Shown piece after piece: positions 1 through 8,450 of a stretch of DNA of 40,234 bases (its first letter is position 1; each line of letters starts with the position of its first letter). This stretch comes from Actinomycetes bacterium (GTDB taxonomy: Bacteria; Actinomycetota; Acidimicrobiia; Acidimicrobiales; RAAP-2): positions 1 to 40,234 of the forward strand of contig JAJZEN010000074.1 of assembly GCA_021828545.1 (NCBI GenBank), written 5' to 3'. A program made the position numbers and the translations under genes. Below the pieces are notes generated by a model. The model had not been told where the DNA came from and ran no database searches. It saw only the letters and a list, made by a program, of their open reading frames with translations.

Positions 1-1
1 A

Positions 2-541
2 CGGCGTCGCGTGGTCGTGGTGATGACCGGATCTTTGGGCGCCACGCGGGTGAATCTCGCGGTGCTGGAGTTGGCACGCCTCTGGGGCGAGCGAAACGAC
101 GTCGCACTGGTGCACGTCACGGGGCGCCGCGACTTCGAAATGGTAATGGCCCAACGCCCCGAGGTGACGGGATTGGATTATCGCGTCGAGGCGTTCGCCG
201 ACATGGCCACGTGGTGGGCAGTGGCGGACGTCGCGATCTGTCGCGCCGGGGCCACCACGGTCGCGGAACTCACGGTGCTGTCCCTGCCGGCAATCCTCGT
301 GCCCCTGCCCGGGGCGCCGGGCGACCACCAGTCCCACAACGCTCGGGCGCTGTCCACGGTCGGCGCGGCCGTGGTCGTGCCCGACTCGGCGTGCACCGGT
401 GAGGCCCTCGCGCGCCACGCCGACGCGATGTTGACTCCCGCCGTCCTGCTCGAGATGTCGCGCGCGAGTTCCCTCCTGGCTCGTCCCGACGCGGCGGCGT
501 CGATCGCCCGCACCGTCCTCTCGACGCGGGTGGGCTCGTGA
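2..541 (+). CDS. murG: MurG C-terminal part (5' end outside window)
   Basis: This is the C-terminal half of the undecaprenyl-PP-MurNAc-pentapeptide GlcNAc transferase, the membrane-associated step that makes lipid II. The reading frame is open from base 2, so the gene starts upstream; about 180 of the usual ~360 residues are present. The sequence shows the family's TGSLGA glycine loop at the start of the C-terminal Rossmann domain. It also shows the UDP-GlcNAc-binding segment with ICRAGATTVAEL and the PLPGAPGDHQSHNA stretch. Its stop codon overlaps the GTG start of the next gene by four bases (GTGA), so the two are probably translationally coupled within a mur-fts operon. Identification is confident; the start codon cannot be seen. 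Confidence 0.95.
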   Translation, partial: RRRVVVVMTGSLGATRVNLAVLELARLWGERNDVALVHVTGRRDFEMVMAQRPEVTGLDYRVEAFADMATWWAVADVAICRAGATTVAELTVLSLPAILVPLPGAPGDHQSHNARALSTVGAAVVVPDSACTGEALARHADAMLTPAVLLEMSRASSLLARPDAAASIARTVLSTRVGS

Positions 542-2823
542 TCTTCGCCCCGGGAACGCGCGTGCACATTGTCGGCGTGGCCGGCGCGGGTATGAGCGCC
601 CTCGCGGTCGTCTTGGCGGGACTCGCCTGCGAGGTGAGCGGTTGCGACGAGGGGAACGTCGACCTCCTGGGCGAGCTCGCGCACCGGGGAATACGCACTT
701 TTCCGGGTCACGACGTCGCGCACGTCGAACACGCCGACGTCGTCATGTGGTCCCCCGCGGTGTCGAACGATCACGTCGAGCTTGCGAGCGCGCGGCGCCG
801 CGGAGCGACGATGTTGCCACGTCCGCGCGTCATGGCCGAACTCGCACGACGTCAGCGTCTCGTGGGCCTCGCGGGGACCCACGGTAAGACCACCGCCACG
901 TCGATGCTGGTGCACATCATGCGCGCCGCGCGCCGCGACGACGCACGACTGGTGGGTGCACCCGTGCGCGGCGTGGGGTTCGGTGGACATTTTGGCCCGG
1001 GCGACCTCCTCGCCGAGGTCGACGAGAGTTACGGCGCGTTCACTGAGCTGACGCCCTACGCGTTGGGCCTGTTGAACGTCGAGGCCGATCACTTGGACTA
1101 CTACGGCTCGTTGGCCGCTCTCGAAGGGGCCTTCGGCGACGTCCTCGAGCGTACGACGGGTCCGGTGGTGGTGTGGTGCGACGATCCCGGCGCGTCGCGC
1201 GTCGCTTCGAATCTGTCCCGGCACCACGTCAGCGTCGGGACGAGTGACACCGACGAGTGGCGCCTGGTGGACGTGGTGACGTCGCGACACGGTGCGCGCG
1301 CCCGGCTGGTGGGTGAGCACGTGATCGACCTCGACCTGGCGGTCACTGGTCGCCACAATCTGGCGAACGCGGCGGTCGCTGGCGTACTCGCGGTGAACGT
1401 GGGGGTGGCGCCGGCGGTGGTCAGCGAGGGTCTGGCGGCCTTTGTCGGCGCCCCGCGACGCTTTGAGCATCTCGGGACCTGGCGAGGGCTCGACGTGGTG
1501 GACGACTACGCGCACCTTCCCGGCGAGATCTCGGCCACGGTCGCGGCGGCGCGCGCGGGGGGATATCGGCGGATCGTGGCGGTCTTCCAGCCCCACCGCG
1601 TGTCGCGCACGATCAATATCGGCGCCGGTTTCGCCCCGGCGTTCGACGACGTGGACGAGGTGATCGTGGTCGATATCTACGGCGCGGGCGAGCCGAATCC
1701 TGATGGGGTCACGGGCGAAGTGGTCGCCCAGCACCTGCGCGATCGCGGCGTGGTGTCCAGCACCTACGCACCCCACTTCGTCGACGCCGCCCGCGCCCTG
1801 GAACGGGTCACTCGGGGCGCGGACCTTCTCTTGATCCTCGGCGCGGGCGACGTGACGGGGGTGCTCGACCACCTGCCCGAGTGGCGCTCGGGAGGATTGC
1901 GACGCGCCGCGCCCTCCGCGACCGCCTTCTTCGGTGATGATCCCCGGGTCACCTACGCCGCGGCGCTTGGCCCGCGCACCACGTACCGCGTCGGTGGCGC
2001 GGCGAGTGCGTTGCTCGTTCTCGCCAGCGAGGACGACCTCGCAGATTTCTCGTCCCGGCTCGGCGGGCTCGATCGGGCGCTGTGGGTGTTGGGAAATGGC
2101 TCGAACGTCCTCGTCGCGGACGGTACGCACGAGGCCGTGGCGGTGCGCCTGGACGGCGAGTTCCGGGACCTCGAGGTCCTCGATGAGGGCGACGGGCGCG
2201 TGAGGGTGCGCGCGGGCGCGGGGCTCGACCTTCCGGTGGCCGCGCGTCGGCTGGCCAACGACGGGGTCGTCGGTTTCGAGTGGGCCGTCGGCGTGCCGGG
2301 CACCTTTGGCGGAGCGGTAGCGATGAACGCGGGTGGTCACGGTTCGGACATGAAGTCCAGTGTTCGACGGGTGGAGGTCTGGTCGGCCGGGAGGCGGCGT
2401 TGGCGCGACGCGTCCGAGCTGGCGTTCTCGTACCGTTCCAGCGCATTGAGCGCGGGCGAACTCGTGACGCGAGTCGAACTCGAACTCACCCACGGTGACG
2501 CGCGTATGGCGCGCGAGACCCTTTCGCGTATCGTGCGGTGGCGGCGCGAGAATCAGCCCGGCGGCGCGAACGCCGGCAGCGTCTTTCGCAATCCCGAGGG
2601 CGATCACGCCGGTCGCCTCGTCGAGGCCGCGGGCGCCAAGGGTTTGCGCGTGGGCAGCGCCGTGGTCTCGGAGAAGCACGCGAACTTCATCATTACCGAC
2701 GCCGGTGGCCGTGCCGCGGACGTCGCGGCGCTGATGCACGTGGTGCGCGAGCGCGTGCGCGACTCGTCGGGTGTCTGGCTCGATCTCGAGACGCGCCTGT
2801 GGGGCTTTGGAGAGGTGTCGTGA
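538..2823 (+). CDS. murC-murB: MurC-MurB fusion: UDP-MurNAc-L-Ala ligase plus UDP-MurNAc reductase
   Basis: One 761-residue ORF joins two normally separate cytoplasmic peptidoglycan precursor enzymes. Residues 1-455 are MurC: a Rossmann start (VHIVGVAGAGMSA), the ATP loop GTHGKTT at about 114, EVDES at about 160, and the C-terminal FQPHRVSRT and GAGDV motifs. Residues about 465-761 are MurB, the FAD/NADPH-dependent reductase: TTYRVGG at 481, LGNGSNVLV, VGVPGTFGGAVAMNAG, and GSVFRNP with the proton-donor serine at about 681. The usual MurC motif DDYxHHPTE reads DDYAHLPGE here (322-330), so the second histidine is leucine. MurB makes the substrate of MurC, so the fusion joins consecutive steps, with the later enzyme at the N-terminus. 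The start is GTG in a 4-bp overlap with murG; the stop overlaps the ftsQ start. The reading frame is continuous across the junction. Confidence 0.95.
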   Translation: MIFAPGTRVHIVGVAGAGMSALAVVLAGLACEVSGCDEGNVDLLGELAHRGIRTFPGHDVAHVEHADVVMWSPAVSNDHVELASARRRGATMLPRPRVMAELARRQRLVGLAGTHGKTTATSMLVHIMRAARRDDARLVGAPVRGVGFGGHFGPGDLLAEVDESYGAFTELTPYALGLLNVEADHLDYYGSLAALEGAFGDVLERTTGPVVVWCDDPGASRVASNLSRHHVSVGTSDTDEWRLVDVVTSRHGARARLVGEHVIDLDLAVTGRHNLANAAVAGVLAVNVGVAPAVVSEGLAAFVGAPRRFEHLGTWRGLDVVDDYAHLPGEISATVAAARAGGYRRIVAVFQPHRVSRTINIGAGFAPAFDDVDEVIVVDIYGAGEPNPDGVTGEVVAQHLRDRGVVSSTYAPHFVDAARALERVTRGADLLLILGAGDVTGVLDHLPEWRSGGLRRAAPSATAFFGDDPRVTYAAALGPRTTYRVGGAASALLVLASEDDLADFSSRLGGLDRALWVLGNGSNVLVADGTHEAVAVRLDGEFRDLEVLDEGDGRVRVRAGAGLDLPVAARRLANDGVVGFEWAVGVPGTFGGAVAMNAGGHGSDMKSSVRRVEVWSAGRRRWRDASELAFSYRSSALSAGELVTRVELELTHGDARMARETLSRIVRWRRENQPGGANAGSVFRNPEGDHAGRLVEAAGAKGLRVGSAVVSEKHANFIITDAGGRAADVAALMHVVRERVRDSSGVWLDLETRLWGFGEVS

Positions 2824-3668
2824 GTCGCCGCCCTCGCGCGAGCACTCAGGGACGAGTGCGCCGACGTGAAACCCACGCAGTCGCGCCGAAGGTGGGCCGC
2901 GCGCCGCGAGAGGGCGCCGTCACGACGGCGACCGCTACTCCTGCGACGAGGCGCCCGCGACGCTGGTTGACCCTCACGAAGGTCGTACTGGGCGTCGTGC
3001 TCACGGTATCGACGTTCTACGTGGGTACTCAGTGGCTCCTGCATCAGTCGTATTTTCGTGTTCAACACGTCCATCTCACCGGCGAGGTGCACGAGACGTC
3101 CGCCCAGATCTTGTCGACGACGCACTTAGACGTCCACCCGACGATGGTGGGCCTGAACGCTGGGGTGTTGCAACGCGAACTGGCGGTGTACCCGTGGATC
3201 GGTTCCATCTCGCTCGTGAAGCGGTGGCCCAATTCGGTGGATCTGTCGCTGCACGAAGTCGCCGCGGTGGCGGTGGCCTTCGACGCGCGCCACACCTTGC
3301 AGTACGTGAGCGCGACGGGTCGTGACCTCGGTCCGGCTCCCCTCAACGCCAATCTCCCAACTCTCGCGACGGCGACGAAGGGTGTCGCCCCGGTGGCGTG
3401 GCCCTACCAGGGGATCGAGTCCGCGGCGGCGCTCGTGGCCAGTCAACTCCCCGCGGCCTTCGCGGCGCAGGTGAGCCAGGTGCTCGTCGACGCTCAGGGA
3501 AACGTGACGTTGCAATTGACGACGCCAATCAAGTTCTACCTCGGTCCCGCGACGAATTTGCACGACAAATTCGTCGCGGTGGCCTCGGCAATCCGCCACG
3601 CGACGTTCGCCGCGGGCGACGTGGTGGACGTGACCACACCGACGGAATTGTCAGTGACGGGACCCTAA
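2820..3668 (+). CDS. ftsQ: FtsQ/DivIB cell-division protein
   Basis: This is a bitopic divisome protein linking early and late division proteins. I start it at the GTG at 2820, which overlaps the murC-murB stop (GTGA) and follows a GGAGAGG ribosome site. The ORF-track start at 2538 lies deep inside murB and is not credible. The 282-residue product has a basic, Arg-rich cytoplasmic tail (1-48), one transmembrane helix (about 49-73) and an extracytoplasmic POTRA domain beginning YFRVQHVHLTGEVHETS. A FtsQ/DivIB beta domain follows, with WPNSVDLSLHE. It lies directly between mur genes and ftsZ, as in many actinobacteria. Sequence conservation is low, as is normal for FtsQ, but position, topology and POTRA agree. 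Confidence 0.9.
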   Translation: MSRRPRASTQGRVRRRETHAVAPKVGRAPREGAVTTATATPATRRPRRWLTLTKVVLGVVLTVSTFYVGTQWLLHQSYFRVQHVHLTGEVHETSAQILSTTHLDVHPTMVGLNAGVLQRELAVYPWIGSISLVKRWPNSVDLSLHEVAAVAVAFDARHTLQYVSATGRDLGPAPLNANLPTLATATKGVAPVAWPYQGIESAAALVASQLPAAFAAQVSQVLVDAQGNVTLQLTTPIKFYLGPATNLHDKFVAVASAIRHATFAAGDVVDVTTPTELSVTGP

Positions 3669-3795
3669 CTCTCGTGAGAAAGTCATTTGAGCCTAAACTA
3701 GGGACTTTACTAGCCTTCAACCAATTTAATTCGCACAATTCGGTCTATTACGACGAGACCAGAGTAGTTTCGATACACCACAGCAAGGGGAATTC
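3669..3795 (+). promoter_or_regulatory. AT-rich ftsQ-ftsZ spacer, probable ftsZ promoter region
   Basis: This 127-bp gap is strikingly AT-rich compared with its surroundings and breaks an otherwise overlapping gene chain. It ends in an AAGGGGAA ribosome site 5-8 nt before the ftsZ ATG. A dedicated ftsZ promoter is common in actinobacteria. I see no convincing TTGACA/TATAAT pair, so its position is inferred from composition and spacing only. Confidence 0.45.
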
Positions 3796-4881
3796 ATGAG
3801 TCTCAACCAGGGCAACTACCACGCCGTCATCAAGGTCATTGGCGTGGGCGGTGGTGGTGTGAATGCGGTGAATCGAATGATTACTGCGGGCCTGCGCAAT
3901 ATCGAATTCATCGCGGCGAACACCGACGCCCAGGCCTTGCTGCTCTCCGAGGCCGACCTCAAGATCGATATTGGCCGTTCACTGACGCGTGGCCTGGGGG
4001 CCGGTTCGGACCCCGAGATCGGGCGTCAGGCCGCCGAAGACCACCGCGCCGAGATCGAGGAGGCCCTCAAGGACACCGACATGGTCTTTATCACCGCCGG
4101 TGAGGGTGGCGGGACGGGTACCGGGGCCGCGCCCGTGGTGGCCGACATCGCACGCGCCCTGGGCGTATTGACCATCGGGGTGGTCACGCGACCCTTCTCC
4201 TTCGAGGGTAAGCGTCGCGCGACCCAGGCCGAGAAGGGTATCCAGGCGCTGCGCGAGAAGGTGGACACGTTGATCGTGATCCCCAACGACCGTCTGCGTT
4301 CGGTCGCCACGTCCGAGACGTCCATGCTCGACGCCTTCAAGATCGCCGACGACGTTCTGCTGTCGGCGGTGCGCGGAGTGACCGATCTGATCACGGTACC
4401 GGGTCTGATCAACACCGACTTCGCCGACGTCAACGCCATCATGCGCAACGCGGGCACCGCGATCATGGGCGTGGGAATGTCCACGGGTGAAGGGCGCGCC
4501 ATCAACGCCGCGCGTGCCGCGATCACCTCGCCATTGCTCGAGGCGTCGATCGAAGGAGCTCGGGGAATCTTGATGAACATCGTGGGCGGACCGAGCGTGA
4601 CGTTGAGCGAAGTCACCGACGCGGCGAGCATCATCCACGACGTCGCGCACCAGGACGCCAACATCATCTTCGGTAGCGTGATCGACGAGTCGATAGGCGA
4701 CGCGGTGCGGGTCACGGTGATCGCCGCCGGGTTCGATCACTTGCCACCGACCAAGGGTCCGGCGTCGCCCTCGACGGCCTCCGCGAGCGATGCGCCGCGC
4801 ACGGACATATTCGCCAACACCACCAGTGACGACTTCTTCGACGTTGGTGGCGATGACGACCTCCCCAGCTTCCTTCGCTAA
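3796..4881 (+). CDS. ftsZ: FtsZ tubulin-like division GTPase
   Basis: FtsZ is the GTP-dependent cytoskeletal protein that forms the Z ring at midcell. The 361-residue product shows the N-terminal nucleotide loop [13 protein letters not shown] and the tubulin signature GGGTGTG at residues 104-110. It also has the T5 region NDRLRS and the T7 catalytic loop [11 protein letters not shown]. The C-terminus ends in DDDLPSFLR, the conserved tail peptide that binds SepF and other partners; sepF lies two genes downstream. The N-terminal extension before the GTPase core is short. The ATG start has a strong AAGGGGAA site upstream. The 3' end overlaps the downstream yggS-type gene by 29 bp. Confidence 0.98.
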   Translation: MSLNQGNYHAVIKVIGVGGGGVNAVNRMITAGLRNIEFIAANTDAQALLLSEADLKIDIGRSLTRGLGAGSDPEIGRQAAEDHRAEIEEALKDTDMVFITAGEGGGTGTGAAPVVADIARALGVLTIGVVTRPFSFEGKRRATQAEKGIQALREKVDTLIVIPNDRLRSVATSETSMLDAFKIADDVLLSAVRGVTDLITVPGLINTDFADVNAIMRNAGTAIMGVGMSTGEGRAINAARAAITSPLLEASIEGARGILMNIVGGPSVTLSEVTDAASIIHDVAHQDANIIFGSVIDESIGDAVRVTVIAAGFDHLPPTKGPASPSTASASDAPRTDIFANTTSDDFFDVGGDDDLPSFLR

Positions 4882-5545
4882 TCCCGACGCCGTCGCGCGA
4901 GTGGCGCTGAACCTCGCCGAGGTGCGCCGGCGCATCCGCGACGTGGGGGTGGATCCCTCGAGGGTCGAGGTGGTTGCGGTGACCAAATCCTTTGACGTCG
5001 CCACGGCGCGCGCGGCGCGCGCGGCGGGTCTGACGACGATGGGGGAGAACTACGTCGACGAACTCGACGACAAGCACCGTGACCTCGACGACCCCGCCAT
5101 CTCCTGGCACTACCTCGGTGCCCTGCAGTCCAACAAGATCGCGCGAATCGTTCGGGCGGCCGACGTCGTGAGCGGGGTGTCGCGCGACAAGGAGATTCGC
5201 CGCCTCGCCTCGCTGCGCCCCGGTCTCACCATCGACATCCAGGTGGACCTGACGGGCGAACCCCGGCGCCGCGGAGCGACCCCGGACGAGGTGGTCGCGC
5301 TAGCGGATCTCGCGCGGTCCGAGGGCCTCGACGTGCGGGGACTGATGACCGTGGCGTCACCCGACGCCGCCAGGGCCGCTCAACAATTCGCCCGCGTGGA
5401 CCTGCTGCGGCGGGAATTGGGCCTGCGCGGCTGCTCGATGGGGATGAGTGATGACCTAGAGTTGGCCGTGGCCCACGGCAGCACCGAAATCAGGGTGGGG
5501 CGCGCCCTCTTCGGTCCACGAACCGGCCCCACCCCGCTGACCTAA
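4853..5545 (+). CDS. yggS: YggS/PLPBP family pyridoxal-phosphate homeostasis protein
   Basis: This is a single-domain alanine-racemase-fold protein that binds PLP and takes part in vitamin B6 and amino-acid homeostasis; no enzymatic reaction is established for the family. The PLP lysine lies in VVAVTKSFD. Other family motifs are [19 protein letters not shown] (usually WHFIGHLQSNK), the [17 protein letters not shown] phosphate-binding segment and [10 protein letters not shown]. The ORF track starts at 4790; I prefer the ATG at 4853 because it gives the usual ~230 residues and follows GGTGG. That start lies inside the ftsZ 3' end (29-bp overlap), implying coupling. Position between ftsZ and sepF is typical for actinobacteria and firmicutes. 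Confidence 0.9.
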   Translation: MTTSPASFANPDAVARVALNLAEVRRRIRDVGVDPSRVEVVAVTKSFDVATARAARAAGLTTMGENYVDELDDKHRDLDDPAISWHYLGALQSNKIARIVRAADVVSGVSRDKEIRRLASLRPGLTIDIQVDLTGEPRRRGATPDEVVALADLARSEGLDVRGLMTVASPDAARAAQQFARVDLLRRELGLRGCSMGMSDDLELAVAHGSTEIRVGRALFGPRTGPTPLT

Positions 5546-5581
5546 CATAGAACCGGGCGGCAGAGCCGCGAGGAGACGTAG

Positions 5582-6217
5582 ATGAACGAGAAAATGCGCA
5601 AGGCGCTGGGCTTTTTAGGCCTCGTCGAGGATGATTACAACGAGTACGCAGCGACCGAAGCCCCGCGACCCTTCGGCGAGGACGCCCGTGACGAACCGGC
5701 GTGGGCCCCGCGGCCCAGCGTCGCCACTCGTCCCCGTACCCCGGCCCCGCGCATCAATCCCACCCCGGCGCCACGGACGGGTCCCGCCCCTTTTCGGCCC
5801 CAGCCGAGCCCCTCGTACCCGGGCGCGCGCGCGACCCCGCTCTCGACGTACGACGCCGGAAACGTGACGTCACGGCCCCGGCCCCAGAGCGCCCCGTCGC
5901 CGACGATGCGCGGCGTGAGCGCCTACGCGGCCGAGCCCGATATCGAGATCATGGCGCCCCTCGAGTTCAACGAGTGTCAGCGGATCACTGACCAGCTCCG
6001 ACTCACTCGCACGGTGATCTTGGTGGTGACCCAGTGCGGACCGGCGGTGGCTCGTCGCCTCATCGATTTCGCGGCGGGAACGTCCTACGCGCTGCGCGCG
6101 ACGGTGGAGACCCTCGAGAAAGGGGCGGTCTACGCGATCTGTCCCCACGGTGTGAGTTTGAGCCCCGAGGTCCGTGCGCGTTTGGTGGCGTCGAGCTACC
6201 AGTCAATCGGCTACTGA
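5582..6217 (+). CDS. sepF: SepF, FtsZ membrane anchor
   Basis: SepF tethers FtsZ to the membrane in Gram-positive bacteria lacking FtsA. The product has 211 residues. An N-terminal amphipathic segment (NEKMRKALGFLGLVEDDY) should bind the membrane. Residues about 30-115 are a Pro/Ala/Arg-rich disordered linker, and about 120-211 form the DUF552 SepF core, with GTSYALRATVETLEKGAVYAICPHGV. The ATG follows a clear GAGGAG site. A 36-bp gap separates it from the yggS-type gene, and the stop shares a base with the yggT start (TGATG). The partner FtsZ tail is encoded nearby. Confidence 0.93.
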   Translation: MNEKMRKALGFLGLVEDDYNEYAATEAPRPFGEDARDEPAWAPRPSVATRPRTPAPRINPTPAPRTGPAPFRPQPSPSYPGARATPLSTYDAGNVTSRPRPQSAPSPTMRGVSAYAAEPDIEIMAPLEFNECQRITDQLRLTRTVILVVTQCGPAVARRLIDFAAGTSYALRATVETLEKGAVYAICPHGVSLSPEVRARLVASSYQSIGY

Positions 6218-6468
6218 TGTCGTTACTGCGCGAGCTCATCCAGATTTACATCTACGTGCTCGTGATTTCGGCTCTGTTGAGCTGGTTTCCCACCACGTCG
6301 TCGCAGGGAGGACTCGCGACGACCAAGCGGGTCCTGGCCCAATTGACCGAGCCGGTGCTTCGCCCCCTGCGTCAGATCGTGCCGCGCCCGCGGATCGGGG
6401 GAGTGAGTGTGGACTTCTCGGTGTTGGTGGCGATCATCCTCCTCGGAATAATCTCGACCATTCTGTGA
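6217..6468 (+). CDS. yggT: YggT/YlmG family small membrane protein
   Basis: This is an 83-residue membrane protein of the YggT family, whose exact role is unclear but which is conserved in division clusters next to sepF. The ATG at 6217 overlaps the last base of the sepF stop; the ORF-track start at 6034 lies inside sepF and is rejected. Two hydrophobic helices are visible: LIQIYIYVLVISALLSWF at the N-terminus and FSVLVAIILLGIISTIL at the C-terminus. Between them is the family's amphipathic stretch LTEPVLRPLRQIVPR. Confidence 0.88.
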   Translation: MSLLRELIQIYIYVLVISALLSWFPTTSSQGGLATTKRVLAQLTEPVLRPLRQIVPRPRIGGVSVDFSVLVAIILLGIISTIL

Positions 6469-6499
6469 CGTCTGACCCTCGGGTCGGGGGAGGGGACGG

Positions 6500-6512
6500 T
6501 AGGGTGGACGTC
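6500..6512 (+). promoter_or_regulatory. Predicted leaderless promoter of divIVA
   Basis: The -10-like hexamer TAGGGT (6500-6505) is followed by 7 nt and the ATG at 6513, so transcription would begin at or next to the start codon. No clear -35 hexamer is visible. AGGG within the same stretch could alternatively act as a weak ribosome site. Confidence 0.5.
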
Positions 6513-7316
6513 ATGGAAAGTACCGACACGCCCCGCTCCGCACTGGACGACATCAAGACGGTTTCCTTCAAGCAGGGAATTCGTGGTTACGTCGTCGACG
6601 AAGTCGACGAGTTCCTCGATCGAGCCGCTGCCGAGGTCGACCAAATTCGCGAACAGATGCACCAGATGCGCCAGCAACTGCGTCAGGCCAGTGAGCGCAT
6701 CCGTCAACTCGAAGGCGGCGCCGCGAGTGCGAGTCCCAGCGTCGCTCCCGCAACCGTCGCGGTGCCCGTGGTGCCACCCGCACCCGTTCCACTTCCCCCG
6801 CCCGCGCCGCCGACGCTCGTGTCGACGACGAGCCACACCGTGGGCGCCGAGCAGGTCACGGCGATGATCGCCATGGCCCAGCAATTCATCGATCACGCCC
6901 AACAAGAGGCGGAGACCCAAGCACGCGAATTGACCGTAGCGGCACAGGAGCGCGCCCGTGAGATTGTGGCCGAAGCTCGCTCGCGTGCCGAGGATGAGGT
7001 CACGCGGCTCAACGGACTGAAGCAGCGCCTCAGCGAAGACGTGACGACCCTGACGCGCCAACTCGACACCGAGCGAGCGCGCCTCTCGGGCATTTTGGCC
7101 GAACTCGCCCAGTGGATCGAGAGTTCGCTGCATATGGGGACCACGAGCGGGGCCCACGCGGCGCCGCCGGCTCCCGTCCAGCGCAGCGCCCCCACGACCG
7201 TCGCTGCGAGCCCGTCCGCGGCGGTCCCCCCCCGTCCGGTATCACCGCCACCAGCCCCACCGGCGACCATCGGACAGGTGCTCAATTTCGATCCGCCGAG
7301 TGACGACCGCGCTTAA
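6513..7316 (+). CDS. divIVA: DivIVA/Wag31-like polar growth coiled-coil protein
   Basis: DivIVA recognises negatively curved membrane and organises polar growth or septation. The 267-residue product begins with the DivIVA membrane-binding module: ALDDIKTVSFKQGIRGYVVDEVDEFLDRAAAEVD. A first coiled coil follows (about 45-75), then a Pro/Val-rich linker (about 80-110) and a second coiled coil (about 115-200) rich in Glu, Ala and Arg. The C-terminal tail is again Pro/Ala-rich. The ATG at 6513 replaces the track start at 6174, which overlaps yggT. It closes the division cluster, 44 bp after yggT. Confidence 0.93.
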   Translation: MESTDTPRSALDDIKTVSFKQGIRGYVVDEVDEFLDRAAAEVDQIREQMHQMRQQLRQASERIRQLEGGAASASPSVAPATVAVPVVPPAPVPLPPPAPPTLVSTTSHTVGAEQVTAMIAMAQQFIDHAQQEAETQARELTVAAQERAREIVAEARSRAEDEVTRLNGLKQRLSEDVTTLTRQLDTERARLSGILAELAQWIESSLHMGTTSGAHAAPPAPVQRSAPTTVAASPSAAVPPRPVSPPPAPPATIGQVLNFDPPSDDRA

Positions 7317-7373
7317 TGCGCTCGCGGGCTGCTAGGGTCTGCGCGCTGGTTCACACTGACCAAGGAGTCGTTC

Positions 7374-8450
7374 ATGCCGTCAACCGCGAAGGCGTCGCCG
7401 AAGAATGCCGCCACCCCCAAGGGCGCGTCCACTAAGACCTCGGCCACAGCGCCGCGCAGGGCCACGAAGGTCGCGACGCCTCCGACGAAGAAGGCGACCC
7501 TCGCCAAGAAGAGTTCAACCCCCCAGGCTCCGGCCCAGAAAGCAGTAGTTCAAAAGACCGTGAAGAAAGTCGCCCCCCCCAAATCCTCCGCCACGAAGAG
7601 TCCCGGCGCCCCCCGGGCGAACGTGACCAGTTCGAGCACCGCGAAGGCCGCCGCCGCCAAGGCCCTCAAGGATCGCGAGGCCAAGGCCAAGGCCGCCGAG
7701 CGAGCCGCCGCCGCCAAGACCAAGGCCGCCGCCGCCGCCAAGGCCCTCAAGGAGCGCGAGGCCAAGGCCAAGGCCGCTGAACGCGAGCGAGCCGCCGCCG
7801 CCAAGACCAAGGCCGCCGCCGCGGCCAAGGCCCTCAAGGAGCGCGAGGCCAAGGCCAAGGCCCTCGCCAAGGAGCGCGAGGCCCAGCGTAAGGCTCGAGA
7901 AAAGGCCGCCGCCGAGGCGAAGAAGCAGCGCGAGATCGACGTGAAGCGCAAAGCGATCGAGGCCGAGAAACAGCGCAAGTTGCGCGACATCGAGCGTCGC
8001 AACCAGGAGGAGCTGAAGCGTCAAGAGCGTCGCGACGCCGAGGAGCGCAAGCGTCAAGAGGCGCTCGAACGCAAGATGCATTCTCGGCCCTACGCCGACG
8101 AGCCGGAGTTCCTAGACGAACTGCGCGGGCTGTTGCTCGAGGCACGAGAGTCCACCCTGCAGCAGATCGCGATCAGTGACGATGAGGCCAACGAGATGCT
8201 GGTGGACCGCGAGCGTCTCGAATACGACGACGAGGACGGATCGAGCGTCGCTTCGGACATCCAGCGCGATCAGTTGAAGGATTTCGCCACGGCGTTGCGC
8301 CTCAAGGTCGACGAGATTGACGTGGCCCTGAGCCGTATCGACGACGGAAGTTACGGTCGCTGCGACGAGTGCTACGAACCAATATCGAAGCCGCGACTGC
8401 AATTTCAACTCCCCGTGTTCACTTGTGTCACGTGTCGCGCCAGCGTGTAA
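7374..8450 (+). CDS. DksA/TraR-type zinc-finger protein with Lys/Ala-rich N-terminal tail
   Basis: This 358-residue protein has two very different parts. Residues 1-230 are highly basic and Ala/Lys-rich, resembling histone-H1-like tails, and pass from a disordered Ser/Thr/Pro/Lys stretch into a long charged helix built of KALKEREAKAKA repeats. Residues about 240-358 form a DksA/TraR-like module: an acidic helical hairpin ending GSYGRCDECYEPISKPRL, then FTCVTC. Four cysteines at about 330, 333, 351 and 354 make a C4 zinc site. DksA-family proteins act on the secondary channel of RNA polymerase; a basic tail could add DNA binding. The ATG at 7374 follows AAGGAG. A possible -10 (TAGGGT) lies at 7333. 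The function of the combined protein is inferred. Confidence 0.82.
   Translation: MPSTAKASPKNAATPKGASTKTSATAPRRATKVATPPTKKATLAKKSSTPQAPAQKAVVQKTVKKVAPPKSSATKSPGAPRANVTSSSTAKAAAAKALKDREAKAKAAERAAAAKTKAAAAAKALKEREAKAKAAERERAAAAKTKAAAAAKALKEREAKAKALAKEREAQRKAREKAAAEAKKQREIDVKRKAIEAEKQRKLRDIERRNQEELKRQERRDAEERKRQEALERKMHSRPYADEPEFLDELRGLLLEARESTLQQIAISDDEANEMLVDRERLEYDDEDGSSVASDIQRDQLKDFATALRLKVDEIDVALSRIDDGSYGRCDECYEPISKPRLQFQLPVFTCVTCRASV
7656..7880 (+). repeat. In-frame tandem repeat encoding a Lys/Ala/Glu helix
   Basis: There are two full copies (7656-7736, 81 bp; 7737-7823, 87 bp) and a partial third from 7824. Each begins GCCAAGGCCCTCAAGG and encodes AKALK(D/E)REAKAKAAER followed by an Ala/Lys block. 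The copies are nearly identical at DNA level and differ by whole codons, which suggests recent in-frame expansion or contraction. Confidence 0.85.

Noticed and set aside
178-2739. 853-residue minus-strand ORF opposite murC-murB
   Set aside because: It is a high-GC antisense shadow rich in Arg and His, with no recognisable motifs, and the opposite strand encodes unmistakable MurC and MurB.
2538-2819. N-terminal extension of ftsQ in the ORF track
   Set aside because: It overlaps the conserved end of MurB; the GTG at 2820 with GGAGAGG and a 4-bp overlap is a better start.
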